A stretch of 64,000 nt of DNA from Leucobacter sp. Psy1 (GTDB lineage Bacteria > Actinomycetota > Actinomycetes > Actinomycetales > Microbacteriaceae): the NCBI RefSeq assembly GCF_020096995.1, contig NZ_CP083692.1, positions 2,604,001-2,668,000 on the forward strand, read 5' to 3'. Of this stretch, positions 47,607 to 57,201 are shown one piece after another; position 1 is the first letter of the stretch, and each line of letters opens with the position of its first letter. A program made the translations under genes and the position numbers. The notes below the pieces were generated by a model that had not been told where the DNA came from, made no database searches, and saw only the letters and a program-made list of their open reading frames with translations.

Positions 47607-50432
47607 TCAGCCCTGCGAAGCCTCGGCGGCCGCGCGGTTCGCTGCACGGGTCGCGGCTGCCTTCTTCGCGGCTGCCGATCGTGCGGGATCGACCGTCTTC
47701 GCGCTCGATCCCTTCGCAGTCGAGGACTTCGCCGAGCTCTTCTTCGCGGCAGGCTTCTTCGCTGCGGGCTTCTTCTTCACGGGTGCCTTCTTCTTGGCGG
47801 GCCCCTTGGCACGCTTGATCGCGAGCAGCTCGACAGCCCTATCGAAGGTGACATCTTCCACGCTCTCGCCCCGAGGGATGGTCGCGTTGGTCTCGCCGTC
47901 CGTGACGTAGGGGCCGAACCGTCCGTCGCGCAGCTTGATGGGCTTGCCGCTCGCCGGGTCTGCGTCGAACTCCTTGAGCGCGCTCGACGCGCGACGAGCA
48001 CCGTACTTCGGCTGGGCGAACAGTTCCTGCGCACCGGCCAGGTCGATCGAGAAGATCGCGTCCTCGCTCGGCAGCGTTCGCGTGTCGGTCCCCTTCTTCA
48101 GGTAGGGACCGTACCGACCGTTCTGCGCCGTGATCTCGGTCTCGGATTCCGGATCCACCCCGACGACCCGCGGCAGGTCGATGAGTGCGACCGCCGTTTC
48201 GAGGTCCACGGTGGCGGGGTCCATGCTCTTGAACAGCGATGCGGTCCGCGGCTTCTGCCCCTTGGGCAGTTCCTCACCCTCGTCGGGGAGTTCCGTAACG
48301 AACGGGCCGAAGCGACCGTTCTTCGCCACGATCCGCTTGCCCGTCTGCGGGTGGAGACCGACCACTCGGTCCTCGGCAGGCTCGGCTGCAGCGAGCTCGC
48401 GAGCCTTCGCTGCCGTCAGTTCGTCTGGGGCGAGGCCATCGGGAATGTTGACCGTCCGCGCCTTGAGCTCACCGCCCTCAGTCACCTCGGACTTGTCGTC
48501 GAACACCTCGAGGAACGGTCCGTACTTGCCGATGCGAAGGGAGATTCCGTCGTCGATCTTGATGGTGTTGATCGCGCGCGCGTCGATCTCACCCAGGTTG
48601 TCCACCACACCGCGGAGGCCGGGGTGCGCGTCGGTGCCGAAGTAGAACTCGCCCAACCAGGTGCCTCGATCGGCGTCTCCTGCGGCGATGCGGTCGAGGT
48701 CGTTCTCCATGGAGGCTGTGAAGTCGTAATCGACGAGCTCCGAGAAGTGGTCTTCGAGCAGACGCACGACGGAGAAGGCGATCCAGCTCGGTACGAGGGC
48801 CTGGCCCTTCTTCGTCACGTAGCCGCGATCCATGATGGTGCTGATGATCGCCGCGTACGTTGACGGGCGGCCGACGCCGAGATCCTCGAGCCGTTTCGTG
48901 AGGCTGGCCTCGGTGTACCGCGGCGGCGGACTCGTCTCGTGGCCCTTGGCTTCCGGCTCGAGCACGCCGAGACGCTGGCCCTCGGAGAGCTGCGGCAGTG
49001 CGACATTCTGCTCGGTCTCGCCGCGCTTCTCGTCGCGACCCTCCTCGTAAGCGAGGAGGAAGCCCGGGAACGTGATGACGGTGCCGCTGGCGGTGAACTC
49101 GGCACGCGTCGGTGCTTCCGCTCCGGACTCCTGCACGTCGACCGCGAGGGTGACGGTGTCTGTTGAGCCCTTGGCGTCGGCCATCTGGCTCGCGACGGTC
49201 CGCTTCCAGATCAGCTCGTAGAGCGCGTACTCGCCCTGAGTGAGCTTGCCCTTGAGCGCGGTCGGCCGCTGGAAGATGTCGCCTGCGGGGCGGATGGCCT
49301 CGTGCGCCTCCTGAGCGCCCTTCGCCTTCCCGGTGTAGACACGCGGCTTCTCGGGGACGGTCTGCGCCCCGTAGAGCTCGCTCGCCTGCGACCGAGCGGC
49401 CTGCACGGCCTGCTTCGACAGCGACGGCGAGTCCGTACGCATATACGTGATGTGACCGTTCTCGTACAGCGACTGCGCGAACGACATCGTCTGACGCGAC
49501 GTGTACCGCAGCTTGCGCGACGCCTCCTGCTGGAGGGTCGACGTGGTGAACGGTGCTGCCGGTCGCCGCGTGTGCGGCTTCGTCTCGACAGAGGTCACTT
49601 CGGCACGGGCGCCGTCGCGGAGGAGCTCCGCCAGTCGCTCCGCACGGTCGCGTTCGAGTGGGATCACGCCAGCGCTCGCCGACTTGGACTTCAGTGCGCC
49701 ATCATCGCCGAAGTCGGCACCGGTCGCGAGACGCTGCGCGCCGAGCCTGACGAGCTTCGCTCTGAAGTCGGTCGGGTCCGCGGCGTCCGCATCGGGACTG
49801 AAGACGGCGGAGAGGTCCCAGTACTCCGCGGTCGTGAACGCAAGGCGCTCGCGTTCGCGATCGACGACCAGACGTGTCGCGGCCGACTGCACCCGGCCGG
49901 CGGATAGCTTCGGCGCGACCTTTCGCCACAGCACCGGAGAGATGTCGTATCCGTACAGGCGGTCCAGAATGCGACGCGTCTCCTGCGCATCGACCAGTGA
50001 GAGGTCGATGTCGCGAGTATTCGCTTTCGCCTCCTCGATCGCGTCCTTCGTGATCTCGTGGAAGACCATGCGGCGCACGGGCACTTTCGGCTTCAGCACT
50101 TCGAGCAGGTGCCACGCGATGGCTTCGCCCTCGCGGTCCTCATCAGTGGCGAGCCAGAGTTCGTCGGCGCCCTTCAGTGCTCGCTTGAGCTCGGAGACGG
50201 TCTTCTTCTTGTTCTCGCCGACGACGTAGTACGGCGTGAAGTCATTCTCGACGTCGACCGCGAATTTGCCGAAGGGCCCCTTCTTGAGCTCGGCGGGGAG
50301 TTCCGAGGGTTCAGCGAGGTCGCGGATATGTCCGACGGAGGCGATCACTTCATAGTCATCGCCCAGGTATCCGCTGATCGTGCGCGCCTTGGTCGGCGAC
50401 TCCACGATTACGAGCTTCTTCTCGCCCTTCAC
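47607..50432 (-). CDS. topA: DNA topoisomerase I (type IA)
   Basis: 941 residues. It relaxes negative supercoils. The Toprim domain begins KKLVIVESPTKARTISGYLG, with ATDEDREGEAIAWHLLEVLK (metal-binding DxD context) after it. THE active-site tyrosine lies in ITYMRTDSPSLSK (~332). FEATURES of the actinobacterial C-terminus are present: several ~70-residue repeats with 'RFGPYVTDG/GRYGPYLKKG' motifs and no zinc fingers, then a lysine/alanine-rich tail (KKKAPVKKKPAAKKPAAKK) that aids processivity. GTG 50432 (VKGEKKLVIVESPTK) is chosen with AGGAG four bases before it; an in-frame GTG at 50444 overlaps that site. Confidence 0.96.
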   Translation of the reverse strand: MKGEKKLVIVESPTKARTISGYLGDDYEVIASVGHIRDLAEPSELPAELKKGPFGKFAVDVENDFTPYYVVGENKKKTVSELKRALKGADELWLATDEDREGEAIAWHLLEVLKPKVPVRRMVFHEITKDAIEEAKANTRDIDLSLVDAQETRRILDRLYGYDISPVLWRKVAPKLSAGRVQSAATRLVVDRERERLAFTTAEYWDLSAVFSPDADAADPTDFRAKLVRLGAQRLATGADFGDDGALKSKSASAGVIPLERDRAERLAELLRDGARAEVTSVETKPHTRRPAAPFTTSTLQQEASRKLRYTSRQTMSFAQSLYENGHITYMRTDSPSLSKQAVQAARSQASELYGAQTVPEKPRVYTGKAKGAQEAHEAIRPAGDIFQRPTALKGKLTQGEYALYELIWKRTVASQMADAKGSTDTVTLAVDVQESGAEAPTRAEFTASGTVITFPGFLLAYEEGRDEKRGETEQNVALPQLSEGQRLGVLEPEAKGHETSPPPRYTEASLTKRLEDLGVGRPSTYAAIISTIMDRGYVTKKGQALVPSWIAFSVVRLLEDHFSELVDYDFTASMENDLDRIAAGDADRGTWLGEFYFGTDAHPGLRGVVDNLGEIDARAINTIKIDDGISLRIGKYGPFLEVFDDKSEVTEGGELKARTVNIPDGLAPDELTAAKARELAAAEPAEDRVVGLHPQTGKRIVAKNGRFGPFVTELPDEGEELPKGQKPRTASLFKSMDPATVDLETAVALIDLPRVVGVDPESETEITAQNGRYGPYLKKGTDTRTLPSEDAIFSIDLAGAQELFAQPKYGARRASSALKEFDADPASGKPIKLRDGRFGPYVTDGETNATIPRGESVEDVTFDRAVELLAIKRAKGPAKKKAPVKKKPAAKKPAAKKSSAKSSTAKGSSAKTVDPARSAAAKKAAATRAANRAAAEASQG

Positions 50433-50639
50433 GGGACTCCTCACTCACGTCGGCGGCTCGGGAATCAGGTCCCGGTGACGCCCGGGCACCCCTTTGATTT
50501 CAGCGCCCTGTACATATCTCTTGCATCGACACCCTACACAGGTGGTCCTGAGAATGGCCACGGCCCGGACCCCGGCGGGGTGGGCGACGATCGTGCGGCG
50601 AGCCGGTCCGGTAGATGCGCAGCCTGCTCGAGTTCGCGC

Positions 50640-51440
50640 TCACGGCTCCCCCAGGTATTCCAGCGGGTTCACGTCGGACACCGCGTTGGAAGGTGCCCGC
50701 GAGAGCGTGAAGTGGCTGTGCGGCCCCTCGGTGCACCCCGTCATGCCGGCGGTGGCGACTCTCTGACCAGCGACCACGTGGCTGCCCGGGCGGAGGCCGA
50801 GGCGCTCCGCCGACCCAGGGGCGATATGGTTGTGCGAGCTGAACAGTGCTCGACCATTGACATCGTGCCGCATCATCACCAGGTGATTCGTACCCCTCCA
50901 CCAGCCGGGGTTCGCGAGGCAGACGTCGGGCACTCCTCCGCTGTCGGGCCCGGCGCTGACGATCACTCCGTCATACGGGGCGAAGAGTCCTCCGTCTTCC
51001 GAGACGGCCAGGTCGATCGAGTACCCCTGGTGGAATCCCTGCGTCAGCCCTCGGACGTCGGAGGGCCATGCCCAACCATTCGCACCGACGGGCCCGCGCC
51101 CCGCACGACCGCTCCCGGAGTCATCGGCGATCCCGGCGTGAGCCCGACCCCGGACCTCACCGAGCCCTGACCCCGCCGCGACCACAATCCGCGCGGCGGT
51201 TCCCGCGGCCTCGATGTCGCAGGAGTCCAAGCGCGCACCAGACGCGGCCACCACCTGCGCAGCGGCTTCGCATGGCGGTGCGTCGATCCACCCCGCTGCG
51301 GCATCCGCTGCGGCGAGCGCAGCCGCGTCGGCGGCCCCGGCGACGCGATGCCGCACCTCGAGCTGCGAACCGGCGACGATGATCGGGACTCCGAGCACGA
51401 GCGCGGCCGCTGCGACGGAGACGCTGACGGGAACGCTCAC
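50640..51440 (-). CDS. TadE-like minor pilin fused to M23 peptidase domain
   Basis: 266 residues. Residues ~8-30 are a membrane helix (AAAALVLGVPIIVAGSQLEV). Residues ~33-90 match the Rv3654c-type 'secretion neighbourhood TadE-like' pattern: VAGAADAAALAAADAAAGW, CEAAAQVVAASGARLDSC. From ~135 a LytM/M23 metallopeptidase-like domain follows: GFHQGYSIDLAV, LFAPYDGVIVSAGPDSGG, FSSHNHIAPGSAERLGLRPG, then VATAGMTGCTEGPHSHFTLS. The HxH pair is intact; the first His and Asp are further apart than in the usual HxGxD, so activity is uncertain. It may cut or bind peptidoglycan at the pilus. GTG 51440 overlaps the tadE stop by four bases. Last gene of the Tad operon. Confidence 0.8.
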   Translation of the reverse strand: MSVPVSVSVAAAALVLGVPIIVAGSQLEVRHRVAGAADAAALAAADAAAGWIDAPPCEAAAQVVAASGARLDSCDIEAAGTAARIVVAAGSGLGEVRGRAHAGIADDSGSGRAGRGPVGANGWAWPSDVRGLTQGFHQGYSIDLAVSEDGGLFAPYDGVIVSAGPDSGGVPDVCLANPGWWRGTNHLVMMRHDVNGRALFSSHNHIAPGSAERLGLRPGSHVVAGQRVATAGMTGCTEGPHSHFTLSRAPSNAVSDVNPLEYLGEP

Positions 51441-51820
51441 GAGGCGTCCCCCGCGACACCGCTCCGGGCCGCGCACGCTCTCGCCGTGATCGCGAGCTCG
51501 CTGAGGATTCCTCGACCGGGTGCCGCTCGAAGCGTCACGCAGAGCAGGCCGCCGGTCTCGTTCCGTTCCACGTCGATGTTGCCGGGCAGCGCCTCGAGCC
51601 TGGCCGCCGCGAGGTCGTGGTCGCCGCGGGCTTCGAGCCGCGATACGTCGCCTGCGGCGGACGTGAGGGAGAGTCGCTGAGTCACCAGCGTCACCCCGCC
51701 GAGCACCAGTCCGAGGACGACGAGCACGGCGGGGAGCGCGACGGCGAATTCTGCGGTCACGGTCCCCTGCTCGTCCTTCTGCAGGAGCACACCAGCGTCG
51801 CGGAAGCACCTGATAGGCAC
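51437..51820 (-). CDS. TadE-like pseudopilin
   Basis: 127 residues. KDEQGTVTAEFAVALPAVLV (~15-34) is the TadE signature: a Gly before the processing site, Glu at +5 and a hydrophobic helix. The rest is a small extracellular domain (RLSLTSAAGDVSRLEARGDH). TadE-like proteins are minor pilins that prime Flp pilus assembly. ATG 51820 is three bases from the DUF4244 stop, and the stop overlaps the next gene (GTGA). The prepilin peptidase itself is not in the window. Confidence 0.85.
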   Translation of the reverse strand: MPIRCFRDAGVLLQKDEQGTVTAEFAVALPAVLVVLGLVLGGVTLVTQRLSLTSAAGDVSRLEARGDHDLAAARLEALPGNIDVERNETGGLLCVTLRAAPGRGILSELAITARACAARSGVAGDAS

Positions 51821-51823
51821 GGC

Positions 51824-52069
51824 TCAACCCGCCGCGGCGAGCGCGTTCTCGACGAGTTTCACGAGCATGGCGCGAATCTCGGGGCTCCGCATGATGGCGA
51901 CCAGCACCCCGGCGAACGCGACGGCCGCCATGATGATGATCGCGTACTCCGCAGTGACGGCGCCGCGCTCGTCCTGGGAGAGCCGCGCGAGCGCTGTTCT
52001 CCGTCGAGTCGCCGCGCTGGGCTGCGCGTCGGAGGTGCAGTCGTCGAGGGGAGCGGGGTGATGCGGCAT
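51824..52069 (-). CDS. DUF4244 Flp-like pilin
   Basis: 81 residues of the actinobacterial DUF4244 family, the likely main pilin. SQDERGAVTAEYAIIIMAAV holds the Flp prepilin site (cleavage after Gly, then Glu at +5 and Tyr at +6), followed by a hydrophobic helix and a short amphipathic end (MLVKLVENALAAAG). The 40-residue leader is long, as usual in this family. ATG 52069 was chosen for family length; the open frame upstream has no coding features. Between TadC and TadE genes, as expected. Confidence 0.87.
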   Translation of the reverse strand: MPHHPAPLDDCTSDAQPSAATRRRTALARLSQDERGAVTAEYAIIIMAAVAFAGVLVAIMRSPEIRAMLVKLVENALAAAG

Positions 52070-52209
52070 GGTGGTACCTGCTTTCCAGTGGGTGGGTGCT
52101 TGAGATTCATCATCGCGTCGGAGACGATCGCGACGCGGCGGTTGCGGCCCTCCTGTGCACGACCCGCCGTTGATTCCCTGTTCGACCGAGTTGGGGACAA
52201 CACGCTGCA

Positions 52210-52245
52210 CAGCACCGCCAGCACCGCCAGCACCGCCAGCACCGT
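52210..52245. repeat. 9-bp tandem repeat (CAGCACCGC x4)
   Basis: Four 9-base units lie at the 3' end of the TadB/C gene, in the 175-base gap before the DUF4244 gene. They do not encode part of either protein. No other feature is seen in this gap. Confidence 0.7.
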
Positions 52246-53186
52246 CAGCCGATGTCGAGTCCTCCGAGCATCGAGATCAGCACGGGCATGACCCCGAGCG
52301 CGATGAAGGCGGGAAGCACGCAGACGCCGAGCGGAACCAGAACTCGGATCCCGAGCCGTTCCGCCTCACGCTCGAGAGCCGCGTGCGCTCGTACGCGAGC
52401 TGCTCGCGCTTCGGCGACGAGCATGGGCCCGGCGGGCGCACCCGTCGATGACGCGCTCGCGAGGACGGTGCGGACTGATCCCGATCTGCAGAGATGAGCG
52501 AGGTCGATCCACGTCGCCCGGGTTTCGACGGCGCTCTCGGCGACGGACCGGATTGCCGCTTCGGGTGATCCGCCGCCGGCGAGCGCGGTCTCGACGAGGA
52601 GCAATTCGAGACCCTCTGCGCGGTCCCGGCTGCCGACGGACCTCGAGAGCGCCCGTGCCCAGCGCACGCCGATGACGAGCAGGGCGATGCCGACCGCCGC
52701 GAGCACAGCGCCCGTCGGAGAGAAGAAGACTCTCAACGGGTCGAATCCGAGCAGCGCACCGAACAGCACGGCGAGCGCCGGAAGAGCCGCCACGAGCCTG
52801 ACCGTCATCCGCGGCCCGGTGAGCAGAACCTCCCGGCGTTCGCGAAGCGCCTCCAAACCCTCGAGGGCATCAGATATCTGCTCGAGCGTCCGGGCGAGGG
52901 GTGCGCCGGTGCGGTCTGCAACCGCCCACACCGCTCCGAGGAGCCTCCAGTCAGCGGACTCCTCGGCGGCGAGCGCATGAGGCACTGGCGACCCGCCAAC
53001 GATTCTGGCCTGGATACCGTGCAGTGCTGGCTCCTCTGCGGCGAGCGCCCCGAACACCCGAGCCGATGGGACACCACCCCGGAGCAGCACCGCGGTCCGA
53101 GCGGCGGCCGCGGCTGCTGAGAAGCGTTCCGTCCGGCCGTTCCCCCGCAGACGCCGCACGAGGGCGGATATCCCGACGGTGCTCAC
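52245..53186 (-). CDS. Type II secretion system F / TadB-TadC-type protein
   Basis: 313 residues. An inner-membrane platform protein of the Tad pilus. Residues ~20-110 form a cytoplasmic helical T2SSF half (TAVLLRGGVPSARVFGALAA, GAPLARTLEQISDALEGLEA). Two membrane helices follow (LVAALPALAVLFGALLG, AVLAAVGIALLVIGVRWARA), then a second T2SSF-like half (ETALAGGGSPEAAIRSVAES) and a C-terminal helix (VLVPLGVCVLPAFIALGVMP). Most actinobacterial loci have separate TadB and TadC; here only one such gene is present. ATG 53186 overlaps the tadA stop by four bases. Confidence 0.85.
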   Translation of the reverse strand: MSTVGISALVRRLRGNGRTERFSAAAAAARTAVLLRGGVPSARVFGALAAEEPALHGIQARIVGGSPVPHALAAEESADWRLLGAVWAVADRTGAPLARTLEQISDALEGLEALRERREVLLTGPRMTVRLVAALPALAVLFGALLGFDPLRVFFSPTGAVLAAVGIALLVIGVRWARALSRSVGSRDRAEGLELLLVETALAGGGSPEAAIRSVAESAVETRATWIDLAHLCRSGSVRTVLASASSTGAPAGPMLVAEARAARVRAHAALEREAERLGIRVLVPLGVCVLPAFIALGVMPVLISMLGGLDIG

Positions 53187-54160
53187 AGTGCGGTCGTCAT
53201 AAGTTCACCCGTCCGCCCGACGGTGAGATGTCCGATAGCGGCGATGCGGTGATGCCCGTCCGCGCGTTCCAAGTGCACGACGAGGTGGATCGCGGAGGAC
53301 GCCTGTCGCGCGAGCGCTCGCGGGTCGAGCCCCGCCAGTGCTCCGAGCGATTCCAGGCGAGCGGACACGTTGGCGAGACGACTGGCGTGCAGCGTGCCCG
53401 CACCGCCGTCGTGCCCCGTATTCAGCGCGGCGAGCAACGTGGCGATCTCGGCCCCCCGGCACTCCCCGAGCACGATGCGGTCGGGGCGCATTCGGAGGGC
53501 CTCTCGGAGCAGACGTTCGAGACCGACCTCCCCGACGCCCTCCGCGTTGGCCTGCCTGGCCTCGAGCGCGACTCTGTGGGGGTGCGCCGGTCGGAGTTCT
53601 GCGACGTCTTCGATGGTGACGATCCGTTCCGCAGGCGGGACCAAGTCGAGGAGTGCGGAGAGCACCGTCGTCTTCCCCGACCCGGTTCCACCGGTGATCA
53701 GGATGTTGCGCCTCGACCGCACAGCGCCCTCGAGTTCTTGCGCAACCGCATCGGAGCAGAGGCGGCCGGCGACGAGTGCATCGAAGTCGAGCCGGTCGAC
53801 CCGGGGCACGCGAATCGAGACGGCGGCACCCGCCACCGCTACGGGAGGCAGCACGGCATGCACCCGGATGCCATCTCCCAAGCGGACGTCGGCGCACGGG
53901 TGGCGTTCGTCGAGGTGGCGGCCGCCGGCTGCGATCAGCGCGACCGCGAATCCGCGGACGGCCTCCGCCGGAACGGTCCATCCGGGCACGGCCTCGATCC
54001 GGCGCCCGCGATCGACCCACAAACGACCTCGGCGCTCGGAGACCTGGATCAAGATGTCGCGGACCTCCGGCTCGTCGAGCAGCGGGAGGAGCGCACCGAA
54101 TGCGCGCTTTGCGTCGAGCGGGAGCTGACTGGTGCGCAGTGGCGGGGGTGCGACGGACAT
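53183..54160 (-). CDS. Tad pilus assembly ATPase TadA (CpaF family)
   Basis: 325 residues. A secretion ATPase of the TadA/CpaF/VirB11 type that powers pilin export. RRNILITGGTGSGKTTVLSA is the Walker A (~150-169), RIVTIEDVAELRPAHPHRVA the Asp box, LLREALRMRPDRIVLGECRG Walker B, and ALNTGHDGGAGTLHASRLAN the His box. Slightly short relative to CpaF because the N-terminal domain is reduced. The start is ATG 54160. First gene of the Tad operon here (tadA, tadB/C, DUF4244, tadE, tadE-M23). No tadZ/ssd gene precedes it; acs is divergent. Confidence 0.92.
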   Translation of the reverse strand: MSVAPPPLRTSQLPLDAKRAFGALLPLLDEPEVRDILIQVSERRGRLWVDRGRRIEAVPGWTVPAEAVRGFAVALIAAGGRHLDERHPCADVRLGDGIRVHAVLPPVAVAGAAVSIRVPRVDRLDFDALVAGRLCSDAVAQELEGAVRSRRNILITGGTGSGKTTVLSALLDLVPPAERIVTIEDVAELRPAHPHRVALEARQANAEGVGEVGLERLLREALRMRPDRIVLGECRGAEIATLLAALNTGHDGGAGTLHASRLANVSARLESLGALAGLDPRALARQASSAIHLVVHLERADGHHRIAAIGHLTVGRTGELMTTAL

Positions 54161-54339
54161 CTCTCCACCTCAGCAGGACGTCATCCGCTTCCGCGCGCCC
54201 CCTCCGCTCGATGGGGATAACCCACCGATAGACGGTCGAGAAGCTGCGATGTGGACGAAGAGCCGCGCGGTCCGGCGGGGAAAGCCGATACGCTAGCGGG
54301 CAGACGGTCGGCGCAACGGAGCCTTGACCGAGGACAGAG

Positions 54340-56334
<1,995 letters not shown>

Positions 56335-56365
56335 CAACCGGATTCGATAGCGCCGGAAACGACTG

Positions 56366-56426
56366 AAGCCGGGTCACCGGTCGCGGGTGTGCTGACACAG
56401 CACTCGCAACCGGTGACCCGGCTTTT
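56366..56426 (+). terminator. Intrinsic terminator after acs
   Basis: Perfect 16-bp arms (56366-56381 and 56409-56424) with a 27-base, partly self-pairing loop are followed by TTTT (56423-56426). The best intrinsic terminator in the window; probably also serves the convergent RidA gene. Confidence 0.85.
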
Positions 56427-56461
56427 CGGGTGTCCGCCCGAGTGAGCGGACCGGCCGCTGC

Positions 56462-56935
56462 CTAGTCCTCGACCTCGAACACGAACTCGATCTCGACGGG
56501 GGCGTCGAGCGGCAGCACGGCGACGCCGACCGCCGAACGGGCGTGGATCCCGAGGTCGCCGAACACTCGACCCAGGAAGATCGATGCGCCGTTCGCCACG
56601 GCGGGCTGGCCGGTGAACGAGGGGTCGGAGGCGACGAACGCCGTGACCTTCACGACCTGGCTGATCTTGTCGAGCGAGCCGAGCACGCCGCGGGCGGCCG
56701 CGAGCGCATTGAGGGTGCAGATCCTGGCGAGCTCCTCAGCCTGCTCTGGGGAGACCAGCCCGTCACCCTCACCGACCTTGCCACTGGCCACGAGCTTGCC
56801 GTCCGCGAACGGGAGCTGTCCGCTAGTCGTCACGGTGTTGCCGCGACGCAACGCCGGCACATAGGCCGCGACGGGAGCCGCAACGTCGGGGATGGTGTAT
56901 CCGAGTTCCTGGAGTCGATCCTCGATCACTGACAT
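56462..56935 (-). CDS. RidA family protein
   Basis: 157 residues of the YjgF/YER057c/UK114 (RidA) superfamily, trimeric proteins of which RidA itself hydrolyses reactive enamines/imines. RRGNTVTTSGQLPFADGKLV and ARICTLNALAAARGVLGSLD fit the fold, as does VVKVTAFVASDPSFTGQPAV. ARSAVGVAVLPLDAPVEIEF holds the conserved Arg (R-S-A-V-G-V) that binds the substrate carboxylate in archetypal members. Its N-terminal leader makes it longer than RidA proper (~128), as in the Rid2-7 subgroups. Four bases after the DUF4177 gene on the same strand. Confidence 0.9.
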   Translation of the reverse strand: MSVIEDRLQELGYTIPDVAAPVAAYVPALRRGNTVTTSGQLPFADGKLVASGKVGEGDGLVSPEQAEELARICTLNALAAARGVLGSLDKISQVVKVTAFVASDPSFTGQPAVANGASIFLGRVFGDLGIHARSAVGVAVLPLDAPVEIEFVFEVED

Positions 56936-56939
56936 GCGC

Positions 56940-57116
56940 TTACGCCTTCCTCTTCATGTACGCGACGTTCCCGCCGGCTGGTCCCTCGATGATCTGCACG
57001 AGCTCCCAGCCCTGTGCGCCCCAGTTGTTCAGGATCTGGGCCTCGTTGTGCAGCAGCAGCGGCGTCACGAAGTACTCCCAGCGCGGCGCTTCGGCGGCCT
57101 CGGTTGATTCGGTCAC
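56940..57116 (-). CDS. DUF4177 domain-containing small protein
   Basis: 58 residues from GTG 57116. Nearly all of it is the DUF4177-type fold: RWEYFVTPLLLHNEAQILNN, then WGAQGWELVQIIEGPAGGNV, then a basic end (YMKRKA). Function unknown. GGAG lies eight bases before GTG 57116; an upstream in-frame ATG at 57134 has no such site and would add six residues. The RidA gene follows after four bases, so the two are probably co-transcribed. Divergent from the penicillin-binding protein gene. Confidence 0.85.
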   Translation of the reverse strand: MTESTEAAEAPRWEYFVTPLLLHNEAQILNNWGAQGWELVQIIEGPAGGNVAYMKRKA

Positions 57117-57201
57117 GCGATGTTCTCCGTCCATAATCGATATCGGGTCGTCACTCGGCGACGCGAGCGGATTGTCAGCGATGTCGCTTATCCTTGATTG
57201 T

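Noticed and set aside
50445-50639. A small gene in the gap between the M23 fusion gene and topA
   Set aside because: Short open frames lack ribosome-binding sites and composition of coding DNA; the gap probably holds the topA promoter only.
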